DNA of 14,852 nucleotides. It comes from Clostridiales bacterium (GTDB taxonomy: Bacteria > Bacillota_A > Clostridia > Oscillospirales > Oscillospiraceae). How positions within the stretch are numbered: position 1 is the stretch's first letter; every line of letters begins with the position of its first letter. Location: contig DXTB01000025.1 of assembly GCA_019410105.1 (NCBI GenBank), positions 1-14,852 on the forward strand, in the 5' to 3' direction. Below the pieces are notes generated by a model. The model was not told where the DNA came from. It made no database searches and saw nothing but the letters and a program-made list of their open reading frames with translations. Position numbers and translations under genes: made by a program. Shown in pieces: positions 1 through 7,633 of the stretch.

Positions 1-1377
1 GTAGCGGATCCGCCCTGTCTGCCCCAGGACTGGGACAGCCTGTACGCCGCTACCCTGGCGTCCATCCGCAACCCCATCGGCATGCCCCCGCTGAAGGAGC
101 TGGCCGGGCCGGGCAAGTCGGTGGTCATCGTCATTCCGGACATCGTCAAGGGGGGCAACCAGCCTACCAGCCACCGGAAGGTGGCCATCCGTGCCTGCCT
201 GGACGAGCTGTACGCCGCCGGGGTGGAGCAGAAGGACGTGCTGCTGCTGTTCTCCAACGGCCTGCACCCCCGGGCCACCGTGGCCGAGATGCAGACCATC
301 CTGGGCCCCGAGCTGTTCGGCGAGTTCTACCCCACCGGCCAGATCACCAGCCACGACAGCGAGGACTACGACCACCTGGTGGACCTGGGCTACACCGCCC
401 AGGGGGACCACGTGATCATGAACAAGTACGTCTACGACGCGGACGTGGCGGTGCTCATCGGGCACACCCAGGGCAACCCCTACGGCGGCTACTCCGGCGG
501 CTACAAGCACTGCGCCACCGGCATCTCCCACTGGCGGAGCATCTCTGCCCACCACGTGCCCCAGGTGATGCACCGGCAGGACTTCGTGCCCGTGTCCACG
601 AACAGCGAGATGCGGCACAAGTTCGACCAGCAGGGCATGCGGATGGAGGAGAAGATGGGCAAGAAATTCTTCTGCTGCGACGCCGTGCTGGACACCAAGA
701 GCCGCCAGATCGAGATTCACTCCGGCTGGGCCAGGGAGATGCAGCCCGTGTCCTGGAAGATGGCGGACAAGCGCACCTACGTCCACTGGGCGGAGAAGAA
801 GTACGACATCATCGTCTTCGGCATGCCCACCAACTTCCACTACGGCAACGGCATGGGCACCAACCCCATCCAGATGATGCAGGCCCTGTCCGCCCAGGTC
901 ATCCGCCACAGGCGCATCATGAGCGACCGGTGCGTGTTCATCGTCTCCTCCATCTGCGACGGCTACTTCCACGACGAGCGCTGGCCCTACCTGCGGGAGC
1001 TGTACGACCTGTTCCAGCACGACTACATGAACATCCTCCCCGACATGAACCGGTACGGCGAGTACTTCGCCACCAAGGAGGAGTACATCCGCAAGTACCG
1101 CTTCGCCAACGCCTTCCACCCCTTCCATGGCTTCTCCATGATGAGCTGCGGCCACCTGGCCGAGGAGCACACCAGCGCCATCTACATCGTGGGCGCCCGG
1201 GAGCCGGGCATCGCCCGCGGCATGGGCCTCAAGACCCGCGCCACCTTCGAGGAGGCCCTGGCCGACGCCATGCGCAAATATACCGGCCCTAACCCCAACA
1301 TCCTGGCCCTGCCCCGCACCTTCACCACCGCCGCCGTCCACCTGTGCATGAAGGACGGCGACCTGAGGGGCGTTTGA
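1..1377 (+). CDS. LarA-family (DUF2088) nickel-pincer racemase/epimerase homologue, 5'-truncated by window edge
   Basis: The frame is open from base 1, and the residues before the first in-frame ATG (base 82) read like the family N-terminus (NPIGMPPLKELAGPG), so the true start lies upstream of the window. LarA enzymes racemise or epimerise 2-hydroxy acids using a nickel pincer nucleotide covalently bound to a lysine. Numbering from the codon at 82, I see NGLHPRAT (His62, equivalent by eye to LarA His108), GGYSGGYKHCATG (Lys142, the cofactor lysine, equivalent to Lys184) and His158, sixteen residues later, equivalent to the nickel ligand His200. Two positions differ from Lactiplantibacillus plantarum LarA: Asn132 sits where His174 is expected, and the usual DxTRPxP segment reads DIVKGGNQP. 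It is therefore a LarA homologue of unknown substrate rather than a proven lactate racemase. Two terminators separate it from the GRE operon, so co-transcription is unlikely. Third codon positions are almost all G or C. Confidence 0.85.
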   Translation, partial: VADPPCLPQDWDSLYAATLASIRNPIGMPPLKELAGPGKSVVIVIPDIVKGGNQPTSHRKVAIRACLDELYAAGVEQKDVLLLFSNGLHPRATVAEMQTILGPELFGEFYPTGQITSHDSEDYDHLVDLGYTAQGDHVIMNKYVYDADVAVLIGHTQGNPYGGYSGGYKHCATGISHWRSISAHHVPQVMHRQDFVPVSTNSEMRHKFDQQGMRMEEKMGKKFFCCDAVLDTKSRQIEIHSGWAREMQPVSWKMADKRTYVHWAEKKYDIIVFGMPTNFHYGNGMGTNPIQMMQALSAQVIRHRRIMSDRCVFIVSSICDGYFHDERWPYLRELYDLFQHDYMNILPDMNRYGEYFATKEEYIRKYRFANAFHPFHGFSMMSCGHLAEEHTSAIYIVGAREPGIARGMGLKTRATFEEALADAMRKYTGPNPNILALPRTFTTAAVHLCMKDGDLRGV

Positions 1378-1398
1378 GCGGAGAGAAGACGAACAGAA

Positions 1399-1444
1399 GC
1401 CCCTCTGGAGACCGGACAGCGGCCGGGCTCCAGAGGGGCCTTTA
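1399..1444 (+). terminator. Intrinsic terminator after the LarA-family gene
   Basis: A perfect 12-bp stem (GCCCCTCTGGAG at 1399-1410 pairing with CTCCAGAGGGGC at 1428-1439) is followed by C and a short T run at 1441-1443. It starts about 20 bases after the LarA-family stop codon. The T tract is short, which may explain the second terminator downstream. Confidence 0.75.
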
Positions 1445-1495
1445 TCGCTGGCAAATTCCTGTTGAGAGTTCCTGGCGGAACGGCTCCGGCCAACT

Positions 1496-1535
1496 GGGCG
1501 TGTGCCGCAGCTTAGCTGCGGCACACGCCCTTTTT
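1496..1535 (+). terminator. Second, stronger intrinsic terminator
   Basis: A perfect stem of 15 bp (16 with the closing C-G at 1511/1515) runs from GGGCGTGTGCCGCAG (1496-1510) to CTGCGGCACACGCCC (1516-1530), with a TTA loop and five T residues at 1531-1535. The T tract is only on the plus-strand side. It insulates the GRE operon from upstream transcription. No gene is visible between the two terminators. Confidence 0.85.
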
Positions 1536-1631
1536 GCATTCTGGAGAACTGATATGCGTCCAACGGTTTCCATGCAAAAGGTACGCAAATAAAGGATAAC
1601 CTTCTGGAATGGGGCGGTGAAAACTGTGAAT

Positions 1632-1660
1632 TTGTTTCTGAGAGCCATGTCGTTTATGAT
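1632..1660 (+). promoter_or_regulatory. Probable housekeeping promoter of the GRE operon
   Basis: TTGTTT (-35, 1632-1637) and TATGAT (-10, 1655-1660) are separated by 17 bp, giving a leader of roughly 70 bases before the GRE start. The rest of 1536-1739 holds no gene I can support. An 8-bp inverted repeat TTTTGCAT (1532-1539) / ATGCAAAA (1572-1579) and a repeated CTGGAGAA (1541-1548 and 1695-1702) flank the promoter and could be regulator contacts, but I cannot assign a LysR box. Confidence 0.5.
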
Positions 1661-1739
1661 AAGTACAGAAATAGGGCTGCTCAGCGCTGTAAAACTGGAG
1701 AATTTAGACAGTATGGCAGCCACATAGGAGGGACGTTCT

Positions 1740-4244
1740 ATGAGTGCAAACGCACACACCGCCGTAATGACCGACTTGGAGCAGCGGATTCAGGATGGCC
1801 GGCAGCTCTCCGCTCCGCGGCCGCGCATCAACAGGATCATGGAGGACCGCTTTTACGGCCGGAAGCCCCGGGTGGATATCCAGCGAGCGGTGCTCTTTAC
1901 GCAGTCCATGATGCAGACGGAGGCCTATCCCCAGGTGCTCCGCACCGCGCTGGCCATCCAGTACATGATGGAGCACATAGAAGTGGTGATCCAGCCCCAT
2001 GAGCTCATTGTCGGCACGGCCGGCGGTCCGGGCCGCTACTGTGTGCTATATCCTGAGACCCGGGGCGGCCAGTTCCCGCGTGATCTGCCCAAGATCCTCA
2101 AGGCGGAGGGCAAGGCGGGCTACGCCATGACCCAGGCGGAGGTGGATACCGTTCTCAACGAGGTGGTTCCGTACTGGAAGGGCAAGACCTCCCATGAGCT
2201 CTATCTGAACATGCTCCCCAGGGAGACCCGCAGGGTGATCTACGGCGACGAGGAGTATGCCACCCAGGGCCTCATCTTCGACGAGGCCAACAACGCCCAT
2301 ACACTGAGCTGGACCGGCTCCTATGAAAAGGTAATCAGGGAGGGCCTGGAGAGCATCATCCGCGAGCTGGAGGAGAAGAAGGCGGGCATCGAGGGCAACC
2401 TGCTGCACAACCAGATGGACAAGATCTACTATCTGGACGCCGCAATTCTCTCCTGCAAGGCCATGATTACATATGCCCACCGCTATGCGGACAGGGCCGA
2501 GGCGATGGCCGCGGAGGAGAGCGACCCGGTACGCCGGGCCGAGCTGGAGACCATCGCGGAGATCTGCCGCCATGTGCCCGAGCACCCCGCCCGGAACTTC
2601 TATGAGGCGGTGCAGGCCCAGTGGTTCCTTCAGGTGGGCTACCGGCTGGAGAACATGAACGGCGGCGGCGTGGGTCTGGGCCGACTGGACCAGTATCTCT
2701 ATCCCCTCTACAAGGCGGGCCTGGAGGACGGCACCCTCACGGAGGAGCGGGCCATGGAGATTCTGGAATGCATGTTCATCAAGGTGGGCGAGGTGGTTCC
2801 CTACCAGGGCAAGAGCACGGCGGGCGGCCACGAGGGCTACACCCACTTTGAGGCCCTTTCCCTGGGCGGCCTGACCCCCGACGGCCGGGACGCCACCAAT
2901 CCACTGACCTACCTCATCCTCCGCTCCAAGAAGGAGTTCCCCTTCCAGTATCCCGATGTCAGCCTGCGAGTTCACGCCAATACCCCGGATAAGCTGCTCC
3001 GGGCCGCCGCCGAGGTGGTGAAGGTGGGATACGGCTGCCCCAAGTTCTTCAACGACGAGGAGTTTATCACCCACTACATCGCCGCCGGCGTGCCGCTGCA
3101 CATTGCCCGCGACTATGCCGCCTGTGGCTGCTGCGGGGGCCGCCTGCCCGACTATGAGACTTACCTGGCCGCGGTGTGCAACCTGAACATCACCGCCGTC
3201 CTGGAGATGGCCATGAGCGACGGCTGGGTTCACTTCGGGGACGGGAAGTACGAGAAATTCCTGGATACGCCCATCCCCGCCGGCCACATTCAGAACATGG
3301 ACGATCTGATGGTCAACCTGGAGGCGGCGTTCACCTTCTTTGTGCGCCACATCATGAAGCGCACCGGCACCCTGGAGCAGAGCAACGCCCTGAAGCTGGC
3401 CTGCCCGTTTACCTCCGCCCTCAGCGAGGCGGGGCGGATCAACATGAAGGATCTGCACCAGCCCTGTGACAGGGACTACGGCCTGTATATCGACAACGGT
3501 GCGGTGAATGTCATTGGCATCGGCACCCTGATCGAATCGCTCTCCGCCCTGGATGAGTTCGTATTCCGGGGCAGGGAATTCACCCTGGAGCAGGTCCGCC
3601 AGGCGGTAAATGCCAACTTTGAGGGCTATGAGCCCATGCGCCAGAAGCTGCTCAGGGCACCCAAGTTTGCCAACGGCGACCAGCACGCCCTGGAGCTGGC
3701 CCGGCGGTTTGACGCCATGATGCAGAACGTCATTGTCCGCCACCGCACCATGCACGGCGGACAGAAGCACCTGAAGTTCGTGCCGGTGGCCTCCCACGTG
3801 GCCCTGGGCGGCAAGACCATTGCCACACCCAACGGACGCAGGGCGGGCGTGGCCCTGTCCGAGGGAATCTCCCCCACCCAGGGCACCGATGAGAACGGCC
3901 CCATCACCACGCTTAACGCTGTGGCGGCCATCAACAGCCATGCCCACGACCTGACGATGCAGCGCCTGCTGAACATCAAGCTGTCTCCCGCATTCCTGGA
4001 GGGGGAGAGCGGTATTCAGAACTTTATCCAGATCATCCGCACCTTTGTGGATCTGAAACTGTGGCACATTCAGTTTAATGTCGTCAACCGGGAGACCCTG
4101 CTGGCCGCGCAGAAGGACCCGGACAAATACCGCAACCTGGTGGTGCGTGTGGCAGGTTACTGCGCCTACTTCACCGACCTGAGTGAGAAGCTACAGACGG
4201 AGATTATCAACCGTACCGAGCACACCAGCATGTGCACCGAATAA
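1740..4244 (+). CDS. Glycyl radical enzyme of the PFL2/dehydratase-like superfamily, unknown substrate
   Basis: At 834 residues this has the usual GRE length. The PFL-like barrel domain fills most of it (GGGVGLGRLDQYLYPLY near 305-320; GGHEGYTHFEALSLGG near 361-376). The glycyl radical domain is C-terminal: RVAGYCAYFTDL at 803-814 places the radical on Gly806, and LQTEIINR follows, as in CutC-like enzymes. GREs use this glycyl radical to make a thiyl radical on an active-site cysteine, which starts C-C, C-O, C-N or C-S cleavage or addition. The cysteine loop reads DYAACGCCGG (458-467). Aligned with the GCVE loop of choline lyase, glycerol dehydratase and hydroxyphenylacetate decarboxylase, Cys464 is the thiyl residue, and the catalytic Glu two residues later is Gly466. 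It is therefore none of those enzymes in the canonical sense, nor clearly pyruvate formate-lyase. An AGGAGGG at 1726-1732, seven bases ahead, supports the ATG. The activase gene follows after 28 bases. Confidence 0.93.
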   Translation: MSANAHTAVMTDLEQRIQDGRQLSAPRPRINRIMEDRFYGRKPRVDIQRAVLFTQSMMQTEAYPQVLRTALAIQYMMEHIEVVIQPHELIVGTAGGPGRYCVLYPETRGGQFPRDLPKILKAEGKAGYAMTQAEVDTVLNEVVPYWKGKTSHELYLNMLPRETRRVIYGDEEYATQGLIFDEANNAHTLSWTGSYEKVIREGLESIIRELEEKKAGIEGNLLHNQMDKIYYLDAAILSCKAMITYAHRYADRAEAMAAEESDPVRRAELETIAEICRHVPEHPARNFYEAVQAQWFLQVGYRLENMNGGGVGLGRLDQYLYPLYKAGLEDGTLTEERAMEILECMFIKVGEVVPYQGKSTAGGHEGYTHFEALSLGGLTPDGRDATNPLTYLILRSKKEFPFQYPDVSLRVHANTPDKLLRAAAEVVKVGYGCPKFFNDEEFITHYIAAGVPLHIARDYAACGCCGGRLPDYETYLAAVCNLNITAVLEMAMSDGWVHFGDGKYEKFLDTPIPAGHIQNMDDLMVNLEAAFTFFVRHIMKRTGTLEQSNALKLACPFTSALSEAGRINMKDLHQPCDRDYGLYIDNGAVNVIGIGTLIESLSALDEFVFRGREFTLEQVRQAVNANFEGYEPMRQKLLRAPKFANGDQHALELARRFDAMMQNVIVRHRTMHGGQKHLKFVPVASHVALGGKTIATPNGRRAGVALSEGISPTQGTDENGPITTLNAVAAINSHAHDLTMQRLLNIKLSPAFLEGESGIQNFIQIIRTFVDLKLWHIQFNVVNRETLLAAQKDPDKYRNLVVRVAGYCAYFTDLSEKLQTEIINRTEHTSMCTE

Positions 4245-4272
4245 ACCATCCGCAGGAGGGAGGTGGGGCGGC

Positions 4273-5193
4273 ATGAGCCAATCCGCAGTGGGAACCATCT
4301 TCAATGTGCAGCGCTTCAGCCTCCACGACGGCCCCGGCATGCGGGATCTGATTTTTCTAAAGGGCTGCCCGCTCCGGTGCGAGTGGTGCGCCAATCCGGA
4401 GTCACAGCATGCGGAGCCTGAGTTGAGCTGCCGCCCTTCCAAATGCATCGGCTGCCGGGCCTGCACGGCTGCGTGCCCCACCGGGGCCGCCGCCGTGGCG
4501 GCAGGCGGCCGGATTCAGGTGGACCGCGCCGCCTGCCGGAGCTGCTTTGCCTGTGCCCGGGCCTGCTGCTCCGGCGCGCTGAGCCGGATCGGTGAAGAGC
4601 TTGACGCCAGGACCCTGGTGGAGCGGGTGATGGCCCAGCACATGAGCTGGCGCGCCGAAGGCGGTGTGACGCTCAGCGGAGGTGAGCCTCTGGCTCAGCC
4701 CGATTTTGCTGCCGAGCTGCTGCAACGGTTCCGGGAGGAGGGGGTGGGAACGGCCCTGGAGACCTGTGGATACGTGCCCTTTGAGGCGTTCCAGAAGGCC
4801 GCGCCCTTTTGCCAGCTTATCTTTTTTGATCTCAAATGTATGGCTTCGGAGGTACACAGGCGGTACACCGGGGTGGACAATCGGCGGATTCTGGACAACC
4901 TGATGGCGCTCTCCCGGGAATTCCCTGATTTGCCCCTCCGGGTGCGCACCCCTCTGATCCCCGGCGTCAACGACGGCCGGGAACAGTTGTCCGAAATCGT
5001 GCAGTTCCTGCGGAGGCTCCCATCGCTGGCCGACTACGAGCTGCTCCCCTATCACAACTGGGGGGAGGGAAAGTACCGCCAACTGGGCCGGAGCTATCCA
5101 CTGGCCGGACTGGAGCCGCCGGACAGGGGGGCGGTAAGGCGCCTCAACGACGAGCTGCGGGCTGAGTTGGGCCTGCGGCCGGGACAGGAGTGA
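4273..5193 (+). CDS. Glycyl radical enzyme activating protein (radical SAM, with 2x[4Fe-4S] ferredoxin insert)
   Basis: This activase abstracts hydrogen from the GRE glycine (Gly806 of the upstream gene) using S-adenosylmethionine and a reduced iron-sulfur cluster. The 306-residue protein shows GPGMRDLIFLKGC, then the radical-SAM triad C32-x3-C36-x2-C39. A ferredoxin-like insert carries two cluster motifs: C58, C61, C64, C68 and C88, C91, C94, C98. The SAM-contact motif SGGEPL lies at 135-140. The insert is typical of activases for GREs other than pyruvate formate-lyase. I chose ATG 4273, preceded by a GGAGG-rich stretch at 4254-4266. The frame extends to an ATG at 4183, but that lies inside the GRE coding sequence and adds residues unlike the family. 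The stop is five bases from the next gene's start, so the two are co-transcribed. Confidence 0.93.
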   Translation: MSQSAVGTIFNVQRFSLHDGPGMRDLIFLKGCPLRCEWCANPESQHAEPELSCRPSKCIGCRACTAACPTGAAAVAAGGRIQVDRAACRSCFACARACCSGALSRIGEELDARTLVERVMAQHMSWRAEGGVTLSGGEPLAQPDFAAELLQRFREEGVGTALETCGYVPFEAFQKAAPFCQLIFFDLKCMASEVHRRYTGVDNRRILDNLMALSREFPDLPLRVRTPLIPGVNDGREQLSEIVQFLRRLPSLADYELLPYHNWGEGKYRQLGRSYPLAGLEPPDRGAVRRLNDELRAELGLRPGQE

Positions 5194-5198
5194 TTTTC

Positions 5199-6050
5199 AT
5201 GGATATCATTGATTTTCGTTACCGTCCGCCCTATGGCAGCTACCGGGAGACCATTATGTACCGGGATCTGGAGCGGGCAAAGCGCTGTTCCGAGGCGTTC
5301 GGTATGAACCAGTCCCCGGCTGTGGCTGCCAGGGATATGGAGGCATCTTTAACGGAAATGGACCGGGCGGGCATCGGCATGGCGGTGCTGGCCGGGCGCA
5401 AGGTACTCCCTCACATCGGCGTTGTGGACAATCAGGATATCGTGGACCTGATCCACGCCTACCCCGGGCGGTTTACCGGCATGGCGGGGGTGGACCCCAG
5501 CGACGGGCCGGAGGCCATGGAGGAACTGGAGCGGTACGTCGTGGGCGAGGGCCTGCGGGGCATCGTCATGGAACCGGGACTGACCAAGACCCCCATGTTC
5601 GTGGAGGATGAACGGATTTTCCCGCTCTATGAGCGCTGCCAGGCGCTGGGTGTCCCCGTCATGCTCATGGTGGGCTCCAACTGCGGCCCGGACATCGAGT
5701 ACTCCAAGCCGGAGCACGCCGAGCGGGTGGCCAAGGCGTTTCCCAAATTGAACATCATCCTCTCCCACGGAGGCTGGCCCTGGGTGACGGAGGCCATTCA
5801 CGTGGCGTATCGCTATAAAAATGTCTATCTGCTGCCGGATTTGTACCAGTTCAACGGCCCGGGAAGCGGAGAGTACCTGGCTGCGGCGAACTATATCCTG
5901 CGGGATCAGATGCTCTTTGGTTCCGCCTACCCCTATGTCTCCCTGCGGGAGGCGGTGGACTACTTCCTGGAGGGGCGCCTGAGACCCGTGGCCCAGCCCG
6001 CTTTCCTGGCCGGCAACGCCCGCAGAATCTTGGAGCTGGAGCGTGTGTGA
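5199..6050 (+). CDS. Amidohydrolase-2-fold (TIM-barrel) protein lacking most metal ligands
   Basis: This 283-residue protein has the amidohydrolase-2 (PF04909) outline: an N-terminal IDxR/H start, LTEMDRAGIGMAVL, the HAYPGRFTGMAGVDP segment (86-100), ILSHGGWPW (187-195) and a C-terminal LFGSAYPY (239-246). Metal-dependent members such as ACMSD use HxH, two further His and an Asp. Here, by eye, HxH is R7-Y-R9, the His of the PVxxH strand is Met157, and the Asp of GSDYP is Ala243; only His190 remains. The Arg/Pro-rich opening (DFRYRPP) suggests a distinct subfamily that may bind an anionic substrate without catalytic metal. I infer an accessory, lyase or decarboxylase-like, or binding role in the GRE pathway, not hydrolysis. 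ATG 5199 has AGGAG eight bases upstream; the GTG at 5190 inside the activase end is less likely. Confidence 0.85.
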   Translation: MDIIDFRYRPPYGSYRETIMYRDLERAKRCSEAFGMNQSPAVAARDMEASLTEMDRAGIGMAVLAGRKVLPHIGVVDNQDIVDLIHAYPGRFTGMAGVDPSDGPEAMEELERYVVGEGLRGIVMEPGLTKTPMFVEDERIFPLYERCQALGVPVMLMVGSNCGPDIEYSKPEHAERVAKAFPKLNIILSHGGWPWVTEAIHVAYRYKNVYLLPDLYQFNGPGSGEYLAAANYILRDQMLFGSAYPYVSLREAVDYFLEGRLRPVAQPAFLAGNARRILELERV

Positions 6051-6093
6051 GTCCAGCCTGAGATAAATACAACCTTCAAGGGAGGTCTCAAAT

Positions 6094-7557
6094 GTGAGTA
6101 CGCAACTAAAAGCACAGCAAGGATTGACCAATCTCACTCCGATCAAGGTGATCCACATCCTGATATCCCTGGCAATCATGGTCTGTTTCAAGTTTGTCCC
6201 CGCCGCGGAGCCGCTGACCCCCCTCGGGGTGGAGGTGATCGGTATCTTCCTGGGGATGCTCTATGGCTGGCTGATCGCCAACGACTCCTTCTGGCCCAGC
6301 ATTTTCGGCCTGCTTTTCCTGGGCCTGAGCAGCTACTCCACCGTACCCGCCGTCCTGAGGGATGGCTTCGGCAATTCCACTGTTCTGCTGCTGTTCTTCT
6401 TCTTCGCCTTTACCAACATCATCAGCGCCGCCGGTATCACTGAGTATATCGCGCGCTGGATCGTCAGCCGCAAGGTTGTGCAGGGCAGGCCATATCTGCT
6501 GACCCTGATGATCTTCCTGGCCATGTGCGCGCTGGTCATCATGGTTTCCTGCGCTGCGGCCACCATGGTAATTTTCCCCCTGATCAAGGAGATCTGCCGT
6601 CTCTACGGCGTTAAGCCCGGCAGCAAGTGGGCCTCTATCACCCTGGTGGGCACAATCTGTGTGGGCTGCTCCTTCTACATGCTGCTGCCGTTCAAGTCTC
6701 TGCCCGCCGTGGTGTTCTCCAGCTATACCCAGATGTCCGGCGGCGACTCCATCGCGCTTGTCCCCTATCTGGCGATCGTGGTCGTCATCACCGCTATTAC
6801 CATGGCCCTGCTGCTGGTGCTGATGAAATTTGTCCTCCGGTGCGATGTCAGCGTAATTGCCTCCAGCAACAAATCCATGGAAGAGCTGCCCAAGCTGAGC
6901 CGGTATCAGAAATTTATCATGGTCTTCTTTGTGACCGTGATCGTCCTGCTGCTGTTCCCCTCCTTCGTGCCCAAGACCTTTATTGTCAGTACGGTGCTGA
7001 ACAATGTGGGCGCCACCGGCATCCTGCTGGGCGCTGTCGGCGTCTATATTATGGTCAGTCTGAAGGAGGGCATGCCTGCCGTCCAACTGTTCTCCAAGAA
7101 TATTGGCTGGTCCATCATCTTCATCCTGGCCGCCGCTCTGAGTATCGCCGATGCCATGGCCGCCGAGTCCACCGGAATCTCGGCCTGGCTGGTGGAGCTG
7201 ATCACGCCGGTGGTCCAGGGCAAGAGCCCTCTCGTCCTCACCGCAGTAATGTGTGTCGTCGGTATGGCCCTCACCAACGTGGCTAATAACATCGCCACCG
7301 CAGCCATGCTGACGCCCATCGCCTACAGTGTGGGCATCGCCTGCGGCGCCAATCCGGCGGCACTGGCGGTCTGTGTGCTGCTGGCCACCAATATGGGTAT
7401 GGCAACCCCGCCCGCCAGTGCTCCTGCGGCCATTGTCCACGGCGAAAAGGAGTGGATTCCCGGAAGTGACGCCGTGAAATACGGCCTTGTCTGCTGCGGC
7501 ATCACCCTGGTTCTTATTCTGGCCGTGATCTTCCCCATGGCAAACGTCATGTTCTGA
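6094..7557 (+). CDS. DASS/SLC13-like (ion transporter superfamily) anion permease
   Basis: A 487-residue polytopic membrane protein with about 11-13 hydrophobic segments, from residue 20 to the C-terminus. It shows the inverted-repeat hallmarks of the divalent anion:Na+ symporter family. Repeat 1 has MVSCAAATMVIFPLI (150-164) and LLPFKSLPAVVF (197-208). Repeat 2 has LTNVANNIATAAMLTPI (393-409) and ATPPASAPAAIV (437-448), resembling the substrate/Na+-binding hairpins (SNT-like and TPPN-like). The family carries di- and tricarboxylates, sulfate or sulfonates; which one applies here is not visible. As the last gene of the GRE operon it probably imports the pathway substrate. The start is GTG: GGAGG at 6081-6085 sits eight bases ahead, and the overlapping ATG at 6092 is followed at once by TGA. 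Confidence 0.9.
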   Translation: MSTQLKAQQGLTNLTPIKVIHILISLAIMVCFKFVPAAEPLTPLGVEVIGIFLGMLYGWLIANDSFWPSIFGLLFLGLSSYSTVPAVLRDGFGNSTVLLLFFFFAFTNIISAAGITEYIARWIVSRKVVQGRPYLLTLMIFLAMCALVIMVSCAAATMVIFPLIKEICRLYGVKPGSKWASITLVGTICVGCSFYMLLPFKSLPAVVFSSYTQMSGGDSIALVPYLAIVVVITAITMALLLVLMKFVLRCDVSVIASSNKSMEELPKLSRYQKFIMVFFVTVIVLLLFPSFVPKTFIVSTVLNNVGATGILLGAVGVYIMVSLKEGMPAVQLFSKNIGWSIIFILAAALSIADAMAAESTGISAWLVELITPVVQGKSPLVLTAVMCVVGMALTNVANNIATAAMLTPIAYSVGIACGANPAALAVCVLLATNMGMATPPASAPAAIVHGEKEWIPGSDAVKYGLVCCGITLVLILAVIFPMANVMF

Positions 7558-7581
7558 TGCAGCAGGGTCTGGAGCATACGT

Positions 7582-7626
7582 GAAAAGCCCCGCCGGTATC
7601 CCAACAGGATACCGGCGGGGCTTTTC
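7582..7626. terminator. Bidirectional intrinsic terminator between transporter and lysR
   Basis: A perfect 20-bp stem (GAAAAGCCCCGCCGGTATCC at 7582-7601 with its complement at 7607-7626) encloses the loop CAACA. A GC-rich core flanked by AAAA on the left and TTTT on the right lets it end both the plus-strand operon and the converging lysR transcript. Confidence 0.92.
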
Positions 7627-7633
7627 AACCTTT

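Noticed and set aside
1599..1740. Possible LysR T-N11-A operator near the GRE promoter
   Set aside because: Several TTCTGGA-like repeats are present, but none forms a clear dyad shared with the leuB-like promoter region, so no operator is called.
2046..4067. A 673-codon minus-strand open frame antisense to the GRE
   Set aside because: Same GC effect; no recognisable motifs, and the plus frame encodes a complete GRE with a ribosome site.
4183..4272. Upstream ATG that would extend the activase by 30 residues into the GRE gene
   Set aside because: The added residues are unlike activases, and a better ribosome site precedes ATG 4273.
6106..7440. A 444-codon minus-strand open frame antisense to the transporter
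   Set aside because: The translation is a hydrophilic Asp/Gly/His/Gln-rich mirror of a membrane protein; no start signal or motif.
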